A stretch of 64,000 bases of DNA from the NCBI GenBank assembly GCA_003342895.1, contig PTFA01000366.1, positions 620,001 through 684,000 of the forward strand, in the 5' to 3' direction. Below are positions 27,083 to 39,925 of this stretch, in pieces. Source of the DNA: Casuarius casuarius. Its lineage: Eukaryota; Chordata; Aves; Casuariiformes; Casuariidae. Under the pieces are notes generated by a model. It did no database searches. It saw nothing but the letters and a program-made list of their open reading frames with translations, and was not told the origin of the DNA. A program made the translations under genes and the position numbers. Every line of letters begins with the position of its first letter. Position 1 is the first letter of the stretch.

Positions 27083-28546
27083 GTAATGTGACTCCTACCC
27101 CCTTCACAGTTGAATACACAACAAGGCTCTTCCTAAAATTCTTCTTTCCTAACACTGGTCATCTGAAAAAATGAGCTTCTCCTTATCTGTGTATGAATAC
27201 AGAACAGGAAGAGGCCACTCTTGTGGAATAGGTAAAGTCAAATACCACAGCCAACAGCTTCCAGCACTGCCAGGCTCATTCAGTTGTGATGGGGATGTGG
27301 AAATATTCTTTCACCCTGTATGTTATGATGATATGGACACTCTTCATCTGAGGGGGAGCAGACTAGCCTCAAATGTGCTGGTAAGACAGAAATCCAGCTC
27401 AATACTATTGTTCACGTTAACTTTCAGTCGCTCCCAAAGCCATTGGTGTTTTGTTCTCTTTAGTAAAGCTGTGTATAGGTAAGTGGAAATAGTAACAATT
27501 CTCTTAACAATGTAAAACTAAAAAGAAAAGTAGATCTTATTTAATAAATGAAACATACAATCTGAAGAAAAATGTTGGGTAAGACAGGAATGTCATCACA
27601 GTACTCTCATTATCTATTCTTCTGGCTGTTTGTGAATATATTTCCCAATGTTATGAAAAAACAAACAAGCAAAGCAACCCCCGAAGCGAAAAAAAGTATT
27701 TAACAAATTCTGGGTGAATTTGATATTACATTCAAAATAGCTGCAGCTGAATTTTCCAGCAAAGTTACAATTTACCAAAAAATGTTTTGCAGCTCTAGTC
27801 CTTAAGCAGAGAATCCTGATATTATAATGGAATCAGAAGAACCAGAAGGAGTTATTACTGATCGGCGGATTTTGTTTTGTTGAGCTTTAGCTTTTTTTCA
27901 AAAATAAGTAATGACAGAATAATCCCTTCAGCTTTTCTCAGGAGGCTGAAGCACAGAATGCTATTATCTTAGGTGCAGAAGTAAAACTGATACACCATTT
28001 AAGACATGGGAGATGGAGTTTTGACCTCTAGAGCCTTTGTTTTAAATTATGTGTAATGTTACTGATAATTTTCATGAGACCTTGGAGGAAAAAAAAAATC
28101 CTTGAAGGATGGGTTGTAAAGATTCATTCTGCCGGAAGTCTTTCACAGTACCCAGAGTCTTCGGTGGCTGCAGAGGAAGAGTTACCTGCTTCGAGGGGTC
28201 CCAAGGGCTAGATTAAGTACACATCTTTGCCTTAAGGAACTTTGAGTCTCAGAAAGGCAGGTGAATAATGGAAAACAGAGTAACAATAAAGTGGTACTAT
28301 ACATAAAACATGTCAAAGGTTCTCATGTCCTAAGCAGTTTTGTCTGATTGAAGAGACCTTGCATCGCTTTGAAAGTCCAAATAATTCTTTCAGAGTCTGG
28401 GGTACCATCTCTGGATTCTACAAAATTTATTCTTCCTGGTACTCTGAGGTTTCTGCAGCTCAAATACTATGTGTTTGTGTCTGAATTCAGCCTTGAGGTT
28501 GGAGGTTGCCTTAAAATATCCTTATACATGTTTCCTTTCTTATCAG

Positions 28547-28692
28547 TCTGTGGAGATGGCTTCTGTGAGGAAGAGGAAGGCTGCTCTACCTGCCCAGCTG
28601 ATTGTGGGGACTGCCCACTGTCTGCTGATGCTAGGATAGCAATTGCCTTACCAATATGTTTAGTCTGCTCTAGCTTCATTTTGACTATCATG
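28547..28692 (+). CDS. Cyclase exon 6 (juxtamembrane Cys motif and transmembrane helix)
   Basis: The acceptor is TTTCTTATCAG, the donor ATG|GTAAGT. Encodes VCGDGFCEEEEGCSTC, PADCGDC and then the single membrane span ARIAIALPICLVCSSFILTI. The six-Cys CGDGxC...CxxCPxDCGxC pattern recurs in many extracellular proteins and here sits directly against the membrane. Confidence 0.85.
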
Positions 28693-28854
28693 GTAAGTAT
28701 TCCTTCTCTCCTCTTATTTCCTATTTCTCACTCCTGTTACTTGGTTATGTAGAATGCAGCTCGCTCTAAGTACAGGGATAGATCTTCTGCATCCAGAAAC
28801 TGTGTGCTACAGAAGGGAGAGGAAAGGGAGGGAAATGAAGGGAGAGAAAAAAAA

Positions 28855-29265
28855 GCTTTTTTGGCTTCTTTATGAGGAGAGACTGACTGAGTCAGGAATT
28901 TTCATCCTGGAAGAGAGAAAACTTAAGAGGAATATAACAGAGGCATATATAATGGTGAAGAAAAGGTGGTTAATAACATTCATCACAACCTGAGAACTAT
29001 CGGTACCTGATAAAGTTACCAGGCAGCAATTTTAAAACAAAGAAGAGTGCTTCTCCCTCAGAGTAAAAGTGTACTGCAAAATTAATTTCTCCAGATTGCT
29101 GTGGAGGCAGGAAGTATACATGAATTTGAAAAGGAATTAGATAACTTCATAAAGCAAATCGGTCCACCAGAGGCCATTAAATCTAACAGTTCAAATACAG
29201 CTTCCAATGGAAAACATCCCGCTTGGGATATTTTTAACACATTGATGCCTGAGCATTGAAAGGGA
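28855..29265 (+). mobile_element. Ancient CR1-like fragment
   Basis: 'ttatgaggagagactgactgagtcagg' followed by 'cctggaagagagaaaacttaag' and 'ggaattagataacttcataaag' follow the CR1/L2-type 3' order (gaggaaaggctga...cctggagaagagaag...). Heavily diverged. Intron between cyclase exons 6 and 7. Confidence 0.5.
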
Positions 29266-31264
29266 ATAACGCTAAGACGTTCTTTCTTTTTACTGTTTTT
29301 ATAGGCTCATTTTCTCAGTATAAGCAAGGGCACAGCACAGGTTTTTTCCGTTAAAACACCCAATTTTGCTTTAATACTCGTCAGTTATAATAGAATTCTG
29401 AAGGAAAAACAAAAAGGGGCATGAGCAAAGAGGAATGTACAAATATAGGAGAAGTACTTTTGGATCCCTTGGAATGGAAATGTCTGTAAAAAGATAGGAC
29501 AGCATATTATTATGGCTTACTATTTCACAGTGCTTCTGAGAAACGGGATCTATACTCGTGATGTGTCTGCATCTTGAAAAAAATACATTTCTGCATGTCA
29601 TGGCAAGCAGTTAGCAGGCGAATATTTGCAGATGTGGAGTCACTATATTGACTATGTACACAATAGATGGCTTATTTGCGGTTAGGCTTATATATCCTGC
29701 AAATTGATGAGCTCTTGTTACCTCAGAAATTGCTTCTCCTCTTGTCTCACTCTGCAGTTGTGGAGACCATCTGAAGTACTCAAGTAAGCTCAAAGGGAAT
29801 GGGCAGGAGAAGGCTGGTGGCCCAACAAGTAGGGTGCTACAAGGGCCCTCAGGCAATCACAGCTTGATTTTTGGCTCTATTCTATGCATGTTTGTGTGGC
29901 TTTCAGAGTCAGGAAGTGAAGCTTTTTTGAAAACTAGGCCTTAACTTCCCTGTGTCTTTGTTTCTCGTTTCAGCATTTGTAATCCACAGCATTGTTGTGA
30001 TAAGGTGCTTACAATAACTGTCCTGTAAAATCACATAATCTGATAGAAAAATGCAGTTAAACAGATGAGAAGTTCAGACAAGCTTTAGTATACCGTTTCA
30101 GTAGACAACAGCTGGCATTTCACAAAAAGCAAATGGAATTTCTATGGCTTGCATAAATTTATATAAAGGTCTTGTAACAAAACTTATCTATTATTACTAA
30201 CATTTTTCTGTAGGTTTTGAGAATTTTTTAGATTTATTTTCTTGCATTCCTGTGTAATCTTTACTTCTGCTAAATTCTAAAATAGCACCTTCTTTTTTAG
30301 ATGGCAGGTAAACAAAATAGGAAAGATCTTTTTTATTCAATTCTATAATCTATAACATATAAGAAGAACCATCTAACATATCTAAAGCATCCTTTAATCA
30401 TTCAACTAGAGGATTCCAGTGTTCTTAGTGGCTATATCAAGCCCAGAGATCACTTCTAGCTAATATGACTTTGTTCAGCTACACCTCTGCAAGATAATAA
30501 TGCAGCTATCTTTTCTCAGAACACTTTGAAATAAGTGAAAGGACTTCATTTTGATTCAGTGAAGTCTGTATCAGTCATAAAGTTCTACCAAAATATTGAC
30601 ACAATCTCCACACCATGTTCCTCCATTCCTCCAGTATTGTCTGGATGTATTGTTTCAATGAATGCATCGTTTCTGATCTTCGGCACCAGACTATAGAAGA
30701 GGGTAGAGGGGTGCTGCTTTGATTTTATATGTTGGTGTTGATTGCAGTTGTAACAGCAGTATAATTTAATCTGCAACTCATCTTTTGAAAGCATGAGTTT
30801 ATAAATTCTGCATTTATTGTGCATGTCAGCTCTTTAGTAAATCAGTTATCAGTAATATATAATATTCTTTATGCCAGAGTATTTTATATAAGACTGTTTC
30901 ATTTGTGGGTCGATATGCCATGTCCTGCTTCTTTTCTTAGGGTCAGGGGTGTAACGTGCTCTTGTCATGCCCTTCTCCAACAAAGGGCACTTCCATTATA
31001 TGAGGTGATGTGAAACACTCATGAATGTCTGGACTGAGATCTAGATGTACTGCATAAAAAATACTAACAAGAATGGAAAGAGTTTGTAGCCAATGCAAAA
31101 TGTTACATCTGATTAGATTATAGAATATATAGTTTTTAGGATATTTGGTATTAGATCACATTTCAGGCAGATGCAGCCTTTCATATCTGAAAAACTCCTC
31201 TCTGTTTTAATTCCTTCAAAGCCTGTTAGGCTGCATCAGGAATGAATTTGATTTATTTTTGTAG

Positions 31265-31337
31265 TGGTTTCAGTATCAGAAACAGAAGATGTTTTGGGAT
31301 GAAAGCTGGATTATAGACTTCACCTGCATCAAACAAG
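31265..31337 (+). CDS. Cyclase exon 7 (first cytoplasmic residues)
   Basis: The acceptor is TTTTTGTAG, the donor CAAG|GTTAGT. Encodes WFQYQKQKMFWDESWIIDFT then CIKQ. Basic residues after the membrane span and the W-x-I-x-F pattern are typical of receptor cyclases just before the kinase homology domain. Confidence 0.75.
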
Positions 31338-32848
31338 GTTAGTAATTTGTCACTTTGATAATATTATCAGTGTCGTTAATTGTTTGTGAAAGAATCTCAC
31401 TCATAAGTATGTGTTCATGTTATAAAGGTCTGACAAAAGATGAATCGATTTGCAAAATGTATATCCAAAATAATCATTACTGTAACCTCTGTGAACTGAT
31501 CACTGGCATTTTTGTTTATTGAAACTTTAATTTTCAAAGTTATTTTAAATAGTTCCTTTATTATTTGCCAATTAAAAAAAATGTAGACCTAGCACAGAAT
31601 ACACAGACAACCTCTGGACTTGGACAAAATAAACTGCAATTGCTTCAGTGCATGTAACATTCTGTATAATTTTCAGCTGGTGTTAAAAGAAACAATAGAA
31701 AGACATAGAGGGAAATTGGAAGCATGATCAAAAGTAGCACAATGAAAACTAATTTGAAAACTCCAAGATGAAAGACAGTTTTCTTGGGGAAGAGCCTGGA
31801 AAGCAACAATACTGTTTAAGACCTAGGAGTAATAGTGAATAGCAACTTACAGTAATGAGGGCTGATAAAGTCATGAATTTGGAAGGAGCATGTCTCTTCT
31901 AGGCAGAACTACCCAGATATACCTGTGGTAGCCTGAGATGAACAACTATCTAAATGGAAACACATCAGCAGTGTTGTAACCAGGCTATGTAGCCTTTGCT
32001 GTGAAAAATTATTTTTTCAAGATAACTCCTTTTCTGCTGCATTGCACAATATAGATATACTCTTATTTTCAGAGCTATCTCAGGGATTTCTAATGTGTTC
32101 CTGGGTGGAATGTTGTAGAAAGGCTCCAAATGTCAATGTAATTTTTAACTGCACGTGGATAATACTATGGTGTGGGAACATGGCAGTTCCTGGTTCAATG
32201 TGAGATGCTGAAATCCCTCTGCAACAATGTATTGGATACTGATACCAGGGAGAGTTGAGAGGTTAGAGCAATACTTAAAAAAATAGATCCAATTTGGGGC
32301 TTAATTTGAGATGGCAAAATGGTGCGTAATTCATTAAATCTGCTTCCAAATCCATTTGGTTACCTTGAGCTGGTCAAGAGATACTAAAAAATATACATTG
32401 AGATCACTGATCTTTTTTCATCTGACTGTATTGTTGCTCTTCTCTGACTTCCCCCTGGTGTCATAATCACTTCCCACGACACTGTACTTTACAGTTTTCT
32501 AGGAGCTCCAAATAGACTTGTTAAAATATGGCACAGAGCTTGCTCTGCTTCCCTGGGTTTTGTCCTCTGCATCAAAGTAGCATCAAGGGTTGATTCTCCT
32601 GAAAGCAGAAAAACTTGCATCAAATCCTAAGGTTTAGTGTGAGAGATCTCTAGCAATGCATCACCTCTGGAGCCTCGTTACTTTTTGTAGTCACATTCTA
32701 AGCAATGCCCTTCTGTCTTGAGTATTAACCAGGCCAGTCCTGGATGCCAAGACTTGCGGAATTCCCTGTATTTGTTTGCCTCAGGAGTCACCATCTTTGC
32801 AATGACATGCATCTTCAGGTGTCTATTCTCATCTCACATCCCCTTTAG

Positions 32849-32990
32849 ATCGCATAGGATGGACAGCAACAGGAAGCATCATGAGCGTCCCCCCCGCACC
32901 TAGTGACTCCAGTGCCAGCTGTGTTACTGCTCTGAGCACAGCAGCTGCTAATGTGCCCAGGAAACAGTACTTCACCCAGACTGGGAGATA
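32849..32990 (+). CDS. Cyclase exon 8 (linker to kinase homology domain)
   Basis: The acceptor is CCCCTTTAG, the donor ATA|GTAAGC. Encodes a Ser/Ala/Pro-rich linker (RIGWTATGSIMSVPPAPSDS) ending RKQYFTQTGRY, which lines up with the degenerate glycine-loop region of receptor cyclases. No GxGxxG loop is present. Confidence 0.7.
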
Positions 32991-33488
32991 GTAAGCCGAT
33001 ATAGTACTTATTTTCTGTATTACTATACTGTAGTTTCACTTTGGTTTATGTTTTTTGCCACATTGTTATTGGCAAGTAGTACAAAAGCTTATATTTTTCT
33101 TGTTAGGCCAAATCCAGTACAGTTAAGTATAGTCGGTATAGTGGCTATGGGATATGTTCACATGCCAAGCTTCTGGCTTTGGTTGTCATTTCTCCTTTTC
33201 TCTTTGGGACTTTTTAAAACTGTGGGACTGCACAACTTATCTTGCATCTGCGAATGCATGACCCCCACTGTTCAAATGCATTGGGGCCCAAGGTTTTGAT
33301 ACAGCCCTTTTTCCAAAATGCAGGTGGAACCCAGCTAGGTTCTTTGAACTAAAGAATGGCATACTATGCAGTAGTAGATGAGAAACCTTGTCCTTAAAGC
33401 AGCTGATGTGACTGAAGGTGCAGAGCATTTCACCTCTAGATCACGCTGTGAAGATGCACGTCACATAACCATACACACAACCGGTACA

Positions 33489-34165
33489 GCCATGCACTGC
33501 TATCCAGAAAGGATGGGTTCCTGAGCACTAGTCATTGATATGACAGATTGCAAAGCACTTTGTCCCATAAAAATAATGTAATTGAGGGTGGGTGTGGAAT
33601 GTGTGCAGAGACTTAAGTGATACTTACCATTTGAGTATACTGAACAGGAACTGTGCTGCGGGTGATGGAGGGGCAGGAACAGCTTTCTCCAGATCATTGA
33701 CCAGAGGAGTGGCTGCTTTCTCAGCACAGATCACTGTTCTGGAATATCTCAGCCACTTCACTGATGAGACTCAGTGTCCGGCATAAATGTTTTTACACTG
33801 AGCATTTACACCACTTATTTCTGAATGATTACATCATCACAATCATCATCATCTTCCTCAGACGAATCATAGGCAAACACATCAAGCAAAGGTGGAGGAT
33901 ACAAGAAAAGGGATTTTGGGTGTTCAGTCGTATCAGTGAAGCACCTGCATCTGCTACCCCACAGACCTATTGTGTGTATTTAAATGGTAAGTACCACTTA
34001 AGTGCCTGCACAAGTCTCTGCTGGACTTCATTAATTCTTCCAAGGAAAATTGCTTTGCTGTCTGTCAAACTCAGCTGCTTCATCCCTGAGACTGATAATT
34101 GTAAGAGCAAAAGGGTGTTACATGATCAGTGGTGAATCTCCAAAACGATAGACAGAGAAGCGATG
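33489..34165. repeat. Foldback (palindromic) element, copy A
   Basis: Left and right arms, about 300 bases each, are diverged inverted repeats of one another: GAGACTTAAGTGATACTTAC on the left is mirrored by the reverse complement of GTAAGTACCACTTAAGTG on the right, and the AGGAGTGGCTGCTTTCTCAG block has its mirror in the right arm of copy B. A central segment (about 33,815-33,905) contains ATCATCATCATCTTCCTCAG. The structure suggests a MITE-like or foldback DNA transposon relic; I cannot name the family. Intron between cyclase exons 8 and 9. Confidence 0.7.
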
Positions 34166-34509
34166 GGACAGCAGGAATGTCGTGGTATGTGTTTCACTAG
34201 CTCTGACATTTACATTGCAGCAGCTCCACCTCTCAACTGGACTAAACTGACTCTAACCCTCCCCGGGCCTTGTTGCAAAAGATCCACAGATTGAGGATGC
34301 TTGAAGCTAAGCCCTAGTGCTTCCCTGACCATAGAAACAACATCCTGTCGTGTAATCAGATTCAGATTCACATATGGACTCCAATTCCCTGCTTCATCTC
34401 TAGAGCTCTGAAGCTGTCCTCATAAAAACCTCACAGTCCGTTGTCCTAGCCTGGCTGGCTTATGAAGCTGGATTAAAACATTGTGACCAGCATTTTCATT
34501 CTGTTGCAG

Positions 34510-34596
34510 TGACGGTAGAACGGTGGCCATAAAGAAAATAATGAAGAAGGCATTCAGCCTGTCCAAATCCATACGCAAGGAGGTAAATCAAGTGAG
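34510..34596 (+). CDS. Cyclase exon 9 (kinase homology domain, VAIKK)
   Basis: The acceptor is CTGTTGCAG, the donor AG|GTAAGA. Encodes DGRTVAIKKIMKKAFSLSKS then IRKEVNQV. The VAIK lysine is retained. Confidence 0.8.
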
Positions 34597-34850
34597 GTAA
34601 GAAGCAAAACCTGAGAAGTGTATGTTGTTCCACTGGTTCCACGGAGGTTGCAATCTGTCCAAATATGACTGTAAATTCATGTTCTCCTCTCTTTCAAACT
34701 TTGACACCTGATCAACATCTTTTTATGCCTGTTTTACTTTTCCCTCTACATTTTTAGAAAATGCAGTTGGCTTTCCAGTTACCACACAAGAAGTAGGAGG
34801 GAGATTCATGAACGTTGCTAGTGTGCTGTGGTTTCTCTTGATTTTCACAG

Positions 34851-34994
34851 GGAACTTGACCATCTCAATCTCTGCAAATTCATTGGTGGTTGCATAGAAG
34901 TGCCAAATGTTGCCATAGTGACAGAATACTGCCCCAAAGGCAGCCTGAGTGATGTTCTGCTCAATGAAGACATCCCTTTGAACTGGGGCTTCAG
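34851..34994 (+). CDS. Cyclase exon 10 (kinase homology domain)
   Basis: The acceptor is TTTTCACAG, the donor AG|GTAAAA. Encodes LDHLNLCKFIGGCIEVPNVA then IVTEYCPKGSLSDVL. TEYCPKGSL is the hallmark hinge motif of receptor guanylyl cyclases. Confidence 0.9.
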
Positions 34995-35862
34995 GTAAAA
35001 AAGACTTTGGAAAAGCTAAAAGGTAAAAACTGTGCTGCCACGTGATATTTGTTGTTTGGGACAAAATGTTAATTGTAGATAAAGCCTTGGGGGAACAGGT
35101 CTGTGATGTGAAAAGAATGAAGAAGAAAGAGACAGAAATCAAATATTCAGCCCAATTTGTCTTTTGGATTTCTGAGCAATCCTACATTTAGCCCTGGTCA
35201 TGCTAAGCCAGTGACTTTTCAACCCACCTCTGGTTATACCGTAAAGCTACTTTTAAACCTTTTTTCCCCATGTAATTTCATTTTGTTCCTAAATATCATG
35301 GGCTGTGTTTAATTAAAAAGCACTGCTCCTCTGTTTGTGCAGGTGCATTGGTGAAATGATTAGCACAGCTACAAACACTTTATTATACTTATACAATATA
35401 GAAAATAAGCTCAGGTTCTCTATGAAACTTCCTGGGAGACACTTCCCTTATTTATTGAAAATAATCTGCTTGGCATACTCCTTCTACTTCTGCCTTATGT
35501 TTGCCTTCAGCAAAGAAAAAAATTGCAAGTGAGGAAACCTTCCAAACAAACTGAGAAAGTTAATAGAAATTTGTTTCTCTTTTAAACATTTGAAAGTTGA
35601 CTCAAGGATACAAAGGTACTGAGACATTCTAGAAGCTGAATTGTCTTGCAAAAGCCTGAACGCCTATGGACCCAGACAATTCAGTGGGAGTTGAGAGCAT
35701 TCAGCCATCCATTTTAAGTATTTTGAAGAACTGAGCAGATGGATTTGAAAGCCATTTCAGTCATGGGGAGTCTTTCTCTCAACTTTAGTAGGCTTTGGCC
35801 CCTCTCTTGAGTGAGGATCCAGTTTAGTGGGGATGCTACCTTGCTGATTTTGTGCCTTTCAG

Positions 35863-35984
35863 GTTTTCTTTTGCTATTGATATTGCCCAAGGAATGGCCT
35901 ACCTCCACCAGCACAAAATGTATCATGGACGATTGAAGTCTAACAACTGTGTGATAGATGACCGATGGGTTTGTAAAGTTGCAG
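35863..35984 (+). CDS. Cyclase exon 11 (pseudokinase catalytic-loop equivalent)
   Basis: The acceptor is TGCCTTTCAG, the donor GCAG|GTAAAG. Encodes AIDIAQGMAYLHQHKMYHGR then LKSNNCVIDDRWVCKVA. HGRLKSNNC replaces the HRDLK..N loop: the catalytic Asp is absent, as in all receptor cyclases. Confidence 0.9.
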
Positions 35985-37344
35985 GTAAAGGGAAGATATG
36001 AAATAAAACTTCAAGCCTGTCCAGCTAACATACTAATACACATAGATTTCACACTCAACACTGCTCCCAAGTACCTTGAAGTTGACATTTCAGGTGGAAA
36101 CGCTGGCTGTAACAGCCTTCATTAAAAATGCCTGGTGCTGAAGCAAGCTTCATGTTACATTATTGTGTCAAGCCCCAGATTTAGCATGTGTCACCACTGC
36201 ACACATCAGAGCTCATACATGATGGAGTCTATCAACATCAGTCTGAGCAGAAACTCTGTCTCATTCCCAGTTTTGATGCACAGGGAAACTTTAATTGTGG
36301 ACAATACTATAAAGCAGTGGAATGCTGCTAACAGACTGATCGGTTTTATGAGGAAAAGCAGACTCATCTCAGAGCTTCTCACTCATGCAGGCAAAACTGA
36401 ATTTTATTCCCCCAGACACAAAGCTATGTATCTGGCCTGCTGCTGGTAGAGGAAGACAGCCAAGGGGAGAGTAAAACCACTGGAGAGCCTACTTTACTCT
36501 CTCTCGCAGCCAATAAAAAGGGAGCAATGAACATCTCTCCTACTCCCTCCCCAAAGTAGTTACCATAGCCTAAAACCTGCATCCATTGTAGAAACAGCAG
36601 CAACAGGTTTTTCTTTCTAAGGTTCTTCCTAATGGCTGCTTCTCCATCTCCCATAGTATCCTGCTGCCTTCAGAACTGCCTGCTTTGCTTTGAGCTTGTT
36701 CTGAGGAAAAGCATAAAAAATGGAGATAGTTGGATTGCATCAACTCCATCACATTAGCACAGCTCCTCTTGATCAAATGGGGTCTCTCTGAAACTGCTCA
36801 GGAGAAATTAACTAGCAGTACTATAGAAACTTTCAGTGCCCATGGTTTATAAGAATGTGATGATGCCAGGCAAACCTTCTTGCAAAAAATAACCCATGTG
36901 GAGGCTAATTGAAAAACTCTAACGACCTCCAACCTAAAGAATGACGCTTTAGGAAGGTCCTGCTTAGAGGCGACTCCAAACAAAACCAAACGTCTGCAGT
37001 CTGCCTTCCCACACACTAAGCTGTCTGCTGTTTGTGTTTAAGCAAGCAGAATTCAGGGTTTCTTTCCCCATCCAATGCTGAGTCACATTCATAGAATCTC
37101 TTCTCTGTTAGGCCAAAGATATTGTTTGGCTACACTGGACTGCAAAGATATTTCACGTGTGTGCTCCCTTTCTTCTGAGCCTAGTGGTGTGCAAGTCAAG
37201 CCCACCATCTTGAGACTGTCTAAACACTCTAAGAAACCTGCCATCATAGATGAGGATCATCATACTATATGAGTAAAATACTTCTATGGGAAGGACACAG
37301 GTAGAACAGAAATCTACATGCTGCATTTGTGTACAGGTCTATAA

Positions 37345-37500
37345 ATGTACAGGTCTATAAAATGCTCCCAGCTGGAAGGGGCCATTTAGCTGAACTCTCT
37401 TGCTCAAAGGATGGTCACACAAACTCACTCAAACATTTGCTTTCCAGATCCTACATTTGGAAATGTTTTGCAGAGACAGGACCACCAAGCACACACTATT
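37345..37500 (-). mobile_element. Probable old CR1 3' end, reverse orientation
   Basis: 'ctggaaggggccatttagctgaactctcttgctcaaaggatggtcac' resembles the reverse complement of the CR1 end (gtgaccctgcttgagcagggggttggactagatgatcc...ccttccaac). Diverged. Confidence 0.45.
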
Positions 37501-37625
37501 TTTAAACTATGTGTGTTCTAAAGAGGGAAAATAAATTCCATTAAACAAGTTCTGAATGCATGAGTTTCAGAGAATTATATACTATTGTATATGACTGGCT
37601 TGTTTTCCTGCTTCTTCCACATTAG

Positions 37626-37767
37626 ATTATGGTTTGCAATCATACAGAAAAGAAGATTCTTCTGAGGGGTCTGGCACATACCAGCAGCAGCTGATACAGA
37701 TTTACATAGCTCCTGAGATCCATTCCCTTTCAGACTTTGAACCCACTTCTATGACAGATGTATACAG
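37626..37767 (+). CDS. Cyclase exon 12 (DYG to APE region)
   Basis: The acceptor is TTCCACATTAG, the donor AG|GTAATA. Encodes DYGLQSYRKEDSS ... IYIAPEIHSLS ... TSMTDVYS. DYG stands in for DFG and APE is conserved. Confidence 0.85.
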
Positions 37768-39221
37768 GTAATAAACTTTTCATGTCTCTCTCTTTTAATA
37801 CTCCTATCACAAGTCAATTATTAGAAAATCATAATTAGGCTTAGTATAATTCTGAGGTCACATCAGAAATACATTTGATTGGGTTTAAAAATGGACTGAT
37901 CCTGCTGTACAGAATAGTGTAAATACTATAGTATCTCCTTTTCCAAGGTAGATAGCCAAATACTGTATTCGCTGACATCATATAAATACAGAGTTGTTCT
38001 AAAGATTTATAAGGAGTTGCTCTGGACTTATAGATACAGAAAAAGCTTAAGGATCTGACCTAATTAGTATTACTTTTTTGCTGTTGTTGTCTCTTACAAA
38101 AAAATAGGTTATTTTTAATAATGACAATACCTTAAGAGTTAATAGCCTCAGAATTCCAGGATGTCATAATATTCATCCCATTATTCTTTATTTAGTGCCA
38201 ACACGTTATTTTACTGCACACACATACTGCCTGTATTTCACTTGCAGGGAAAAATTGAGCAAAAGAGAGGAAATGAATGCACTTGTGAATGGCTCCATCC
38301 CTTTCCTTTGGAAAGCCTCTATAGGAGATCACTTTGCAGTTGCTTGTTTAGCCAGCATCTTTAGCCTTGCCAGTAATGGACAGCTTCTACCCAATTACAT
38401 TTCAAATAAATGGGATTACTATAAAATTTGTAGAGAAGAATAATCCAATGGACACTGAACTTTTTTTTAGTTAACAGTATTTCTTGGTTCTCCCACTAAC
38501 TTTCTGTATGAAGCAGAAAAATCACTATATTCTTTGTGTATCATATTTCATAACAATGATATTTCTTCTGTCTGCTAATTTCCAGTAGTTTGTTTCAAGC
38601 AGCTGGAACAGAAAGTGGAGACTGGTATTATAAGCTTTTTGTGCCTGTTTTCTCTTACTTTGTCCTTGCCATTTCCCAGCAGAAGTCTGCTATTTCCTGG
38701 TGACTTTGGTAACTAGTGGAAAGGAAATAAATAGAATTCAATAAAAGGTTGAAATGTTGACAGTGCAGCATTGTTGAACACAGGAGGACATAGTTATTAG
38801 CCGTATTTATTAACAACATTTACCAAAGAACAGCTATTACACCATTTCGTCAAAAGGTCTAAGTCTTACTCTGGACTAGACTGAGCTATGACTAACGCTT
38901 ACTGCCTTATCTGACTGTCTGGCTGTTTTTATTGAAAAATTAGTTACAGAAACAATAAACATTGCTTAAATCTTCTTTTTTCACTTACGATTCACTAAAA
39001 ATTATATAGTCCGAAGACAAGGTTTTATATGCAATCACAAGATTTACTGGTTTCATGCACATTATTCCCTTGCAAAGGAACATATGTGTATACTGTACGT
39101 GCACCTACTAGAATCTTATTAATTGTCATGCATTCTATCAGGTAAACAAGAATTTGAGGTCTCCATAGTGCCTATATCTATAGACACAAATGTTCCTTTA
39201 CAATTTGTTTCGAAGCAGCTT

Positions 39222-39925
39222 GGTTGACCTGCTGAAAGCAGCTCTGCAGAGAAGGACCCAGGAGTCCTGGTGGAAGTTAAACATGAGCTAACCATGTGCC
39301 CTTGTGGCCAAGAAGGCCAACGGTATCCTGGGGTGCGTTAGGAAGAGTGTTGCCAGCAGGTCGAAGGAGGTGATCCTCCCCCTCTACTCAGCCCTGGTGA
39401 GGCCACGTCTGGAGTACTGTGCCCAGTTCTGGGCTCCCCAGTACAAGAGAGACATGGCACTACTGGAGTGAGTCCAGCGGAGGGCTGCGAAGATGATGAG
39501 GCGACTGGAGCATCTCTCCTGTGAGGAAAGGCTGAGAGAGCTGGGCCTGTTCAGCCTGGAGAAGAGAAGACTGAGAGGGGATCTTATCAATGTATGCAAA
39601 TATCTAAAGGGAGGGTGTCAAGAGGATGGGGCCAGACTCTTTACAGTGGTGCCCAAGGACAGGACAAGAGGCCATGGGCACAAAATGAAACACAGGAAGG
39701 TCCATCTGAGCATGAGGAAGAACTTTACTGAGAGGGTGACAAAGCACTGGAACAGGTTGCTCAGAGAGGTTGTGGAGTCTCCTTCTCTGGAGATACTCAA
39801 AACCTGCCTGCACGCAATCCTGTGCAACATGATCTAGGTGACCCTGCTTGAGCAGGGGGGTTGGACTAGATGATCTCCAGCGGTCCCTTCCAACCTCAGC
39901 CATTCTGTGATTCTGTGAATGCAGT
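39222..39925 (+). mobile_element. CR1 LINE, 3' part
   Basis: Well-preserved CR1 3' region: GGTCCTGG-type block at the left, GCCCTGGTGAGGCCACGTCT, GGGCTGCGAAGATGATGAGG, CTGTTCAGCCTGGAGAAGAG, GGTGACAAAGCACTGGAACA, GTTGGACTAGATGATCTCCA and the terminal CATTCTGTGATTCTGTGAAT. The frames through it are interrupted. It lies in the intron between cyclase exons 12 and 13, in gene orientation. Confidence 0.93.

Noticed and set aside
33764..34135. 123-codon plus-strand frame, and a similar one at 41,645-41,896
   Set aside because: Both lie in the foldback element; their resemblance comes from the shared repeat, not from a conserved protein.
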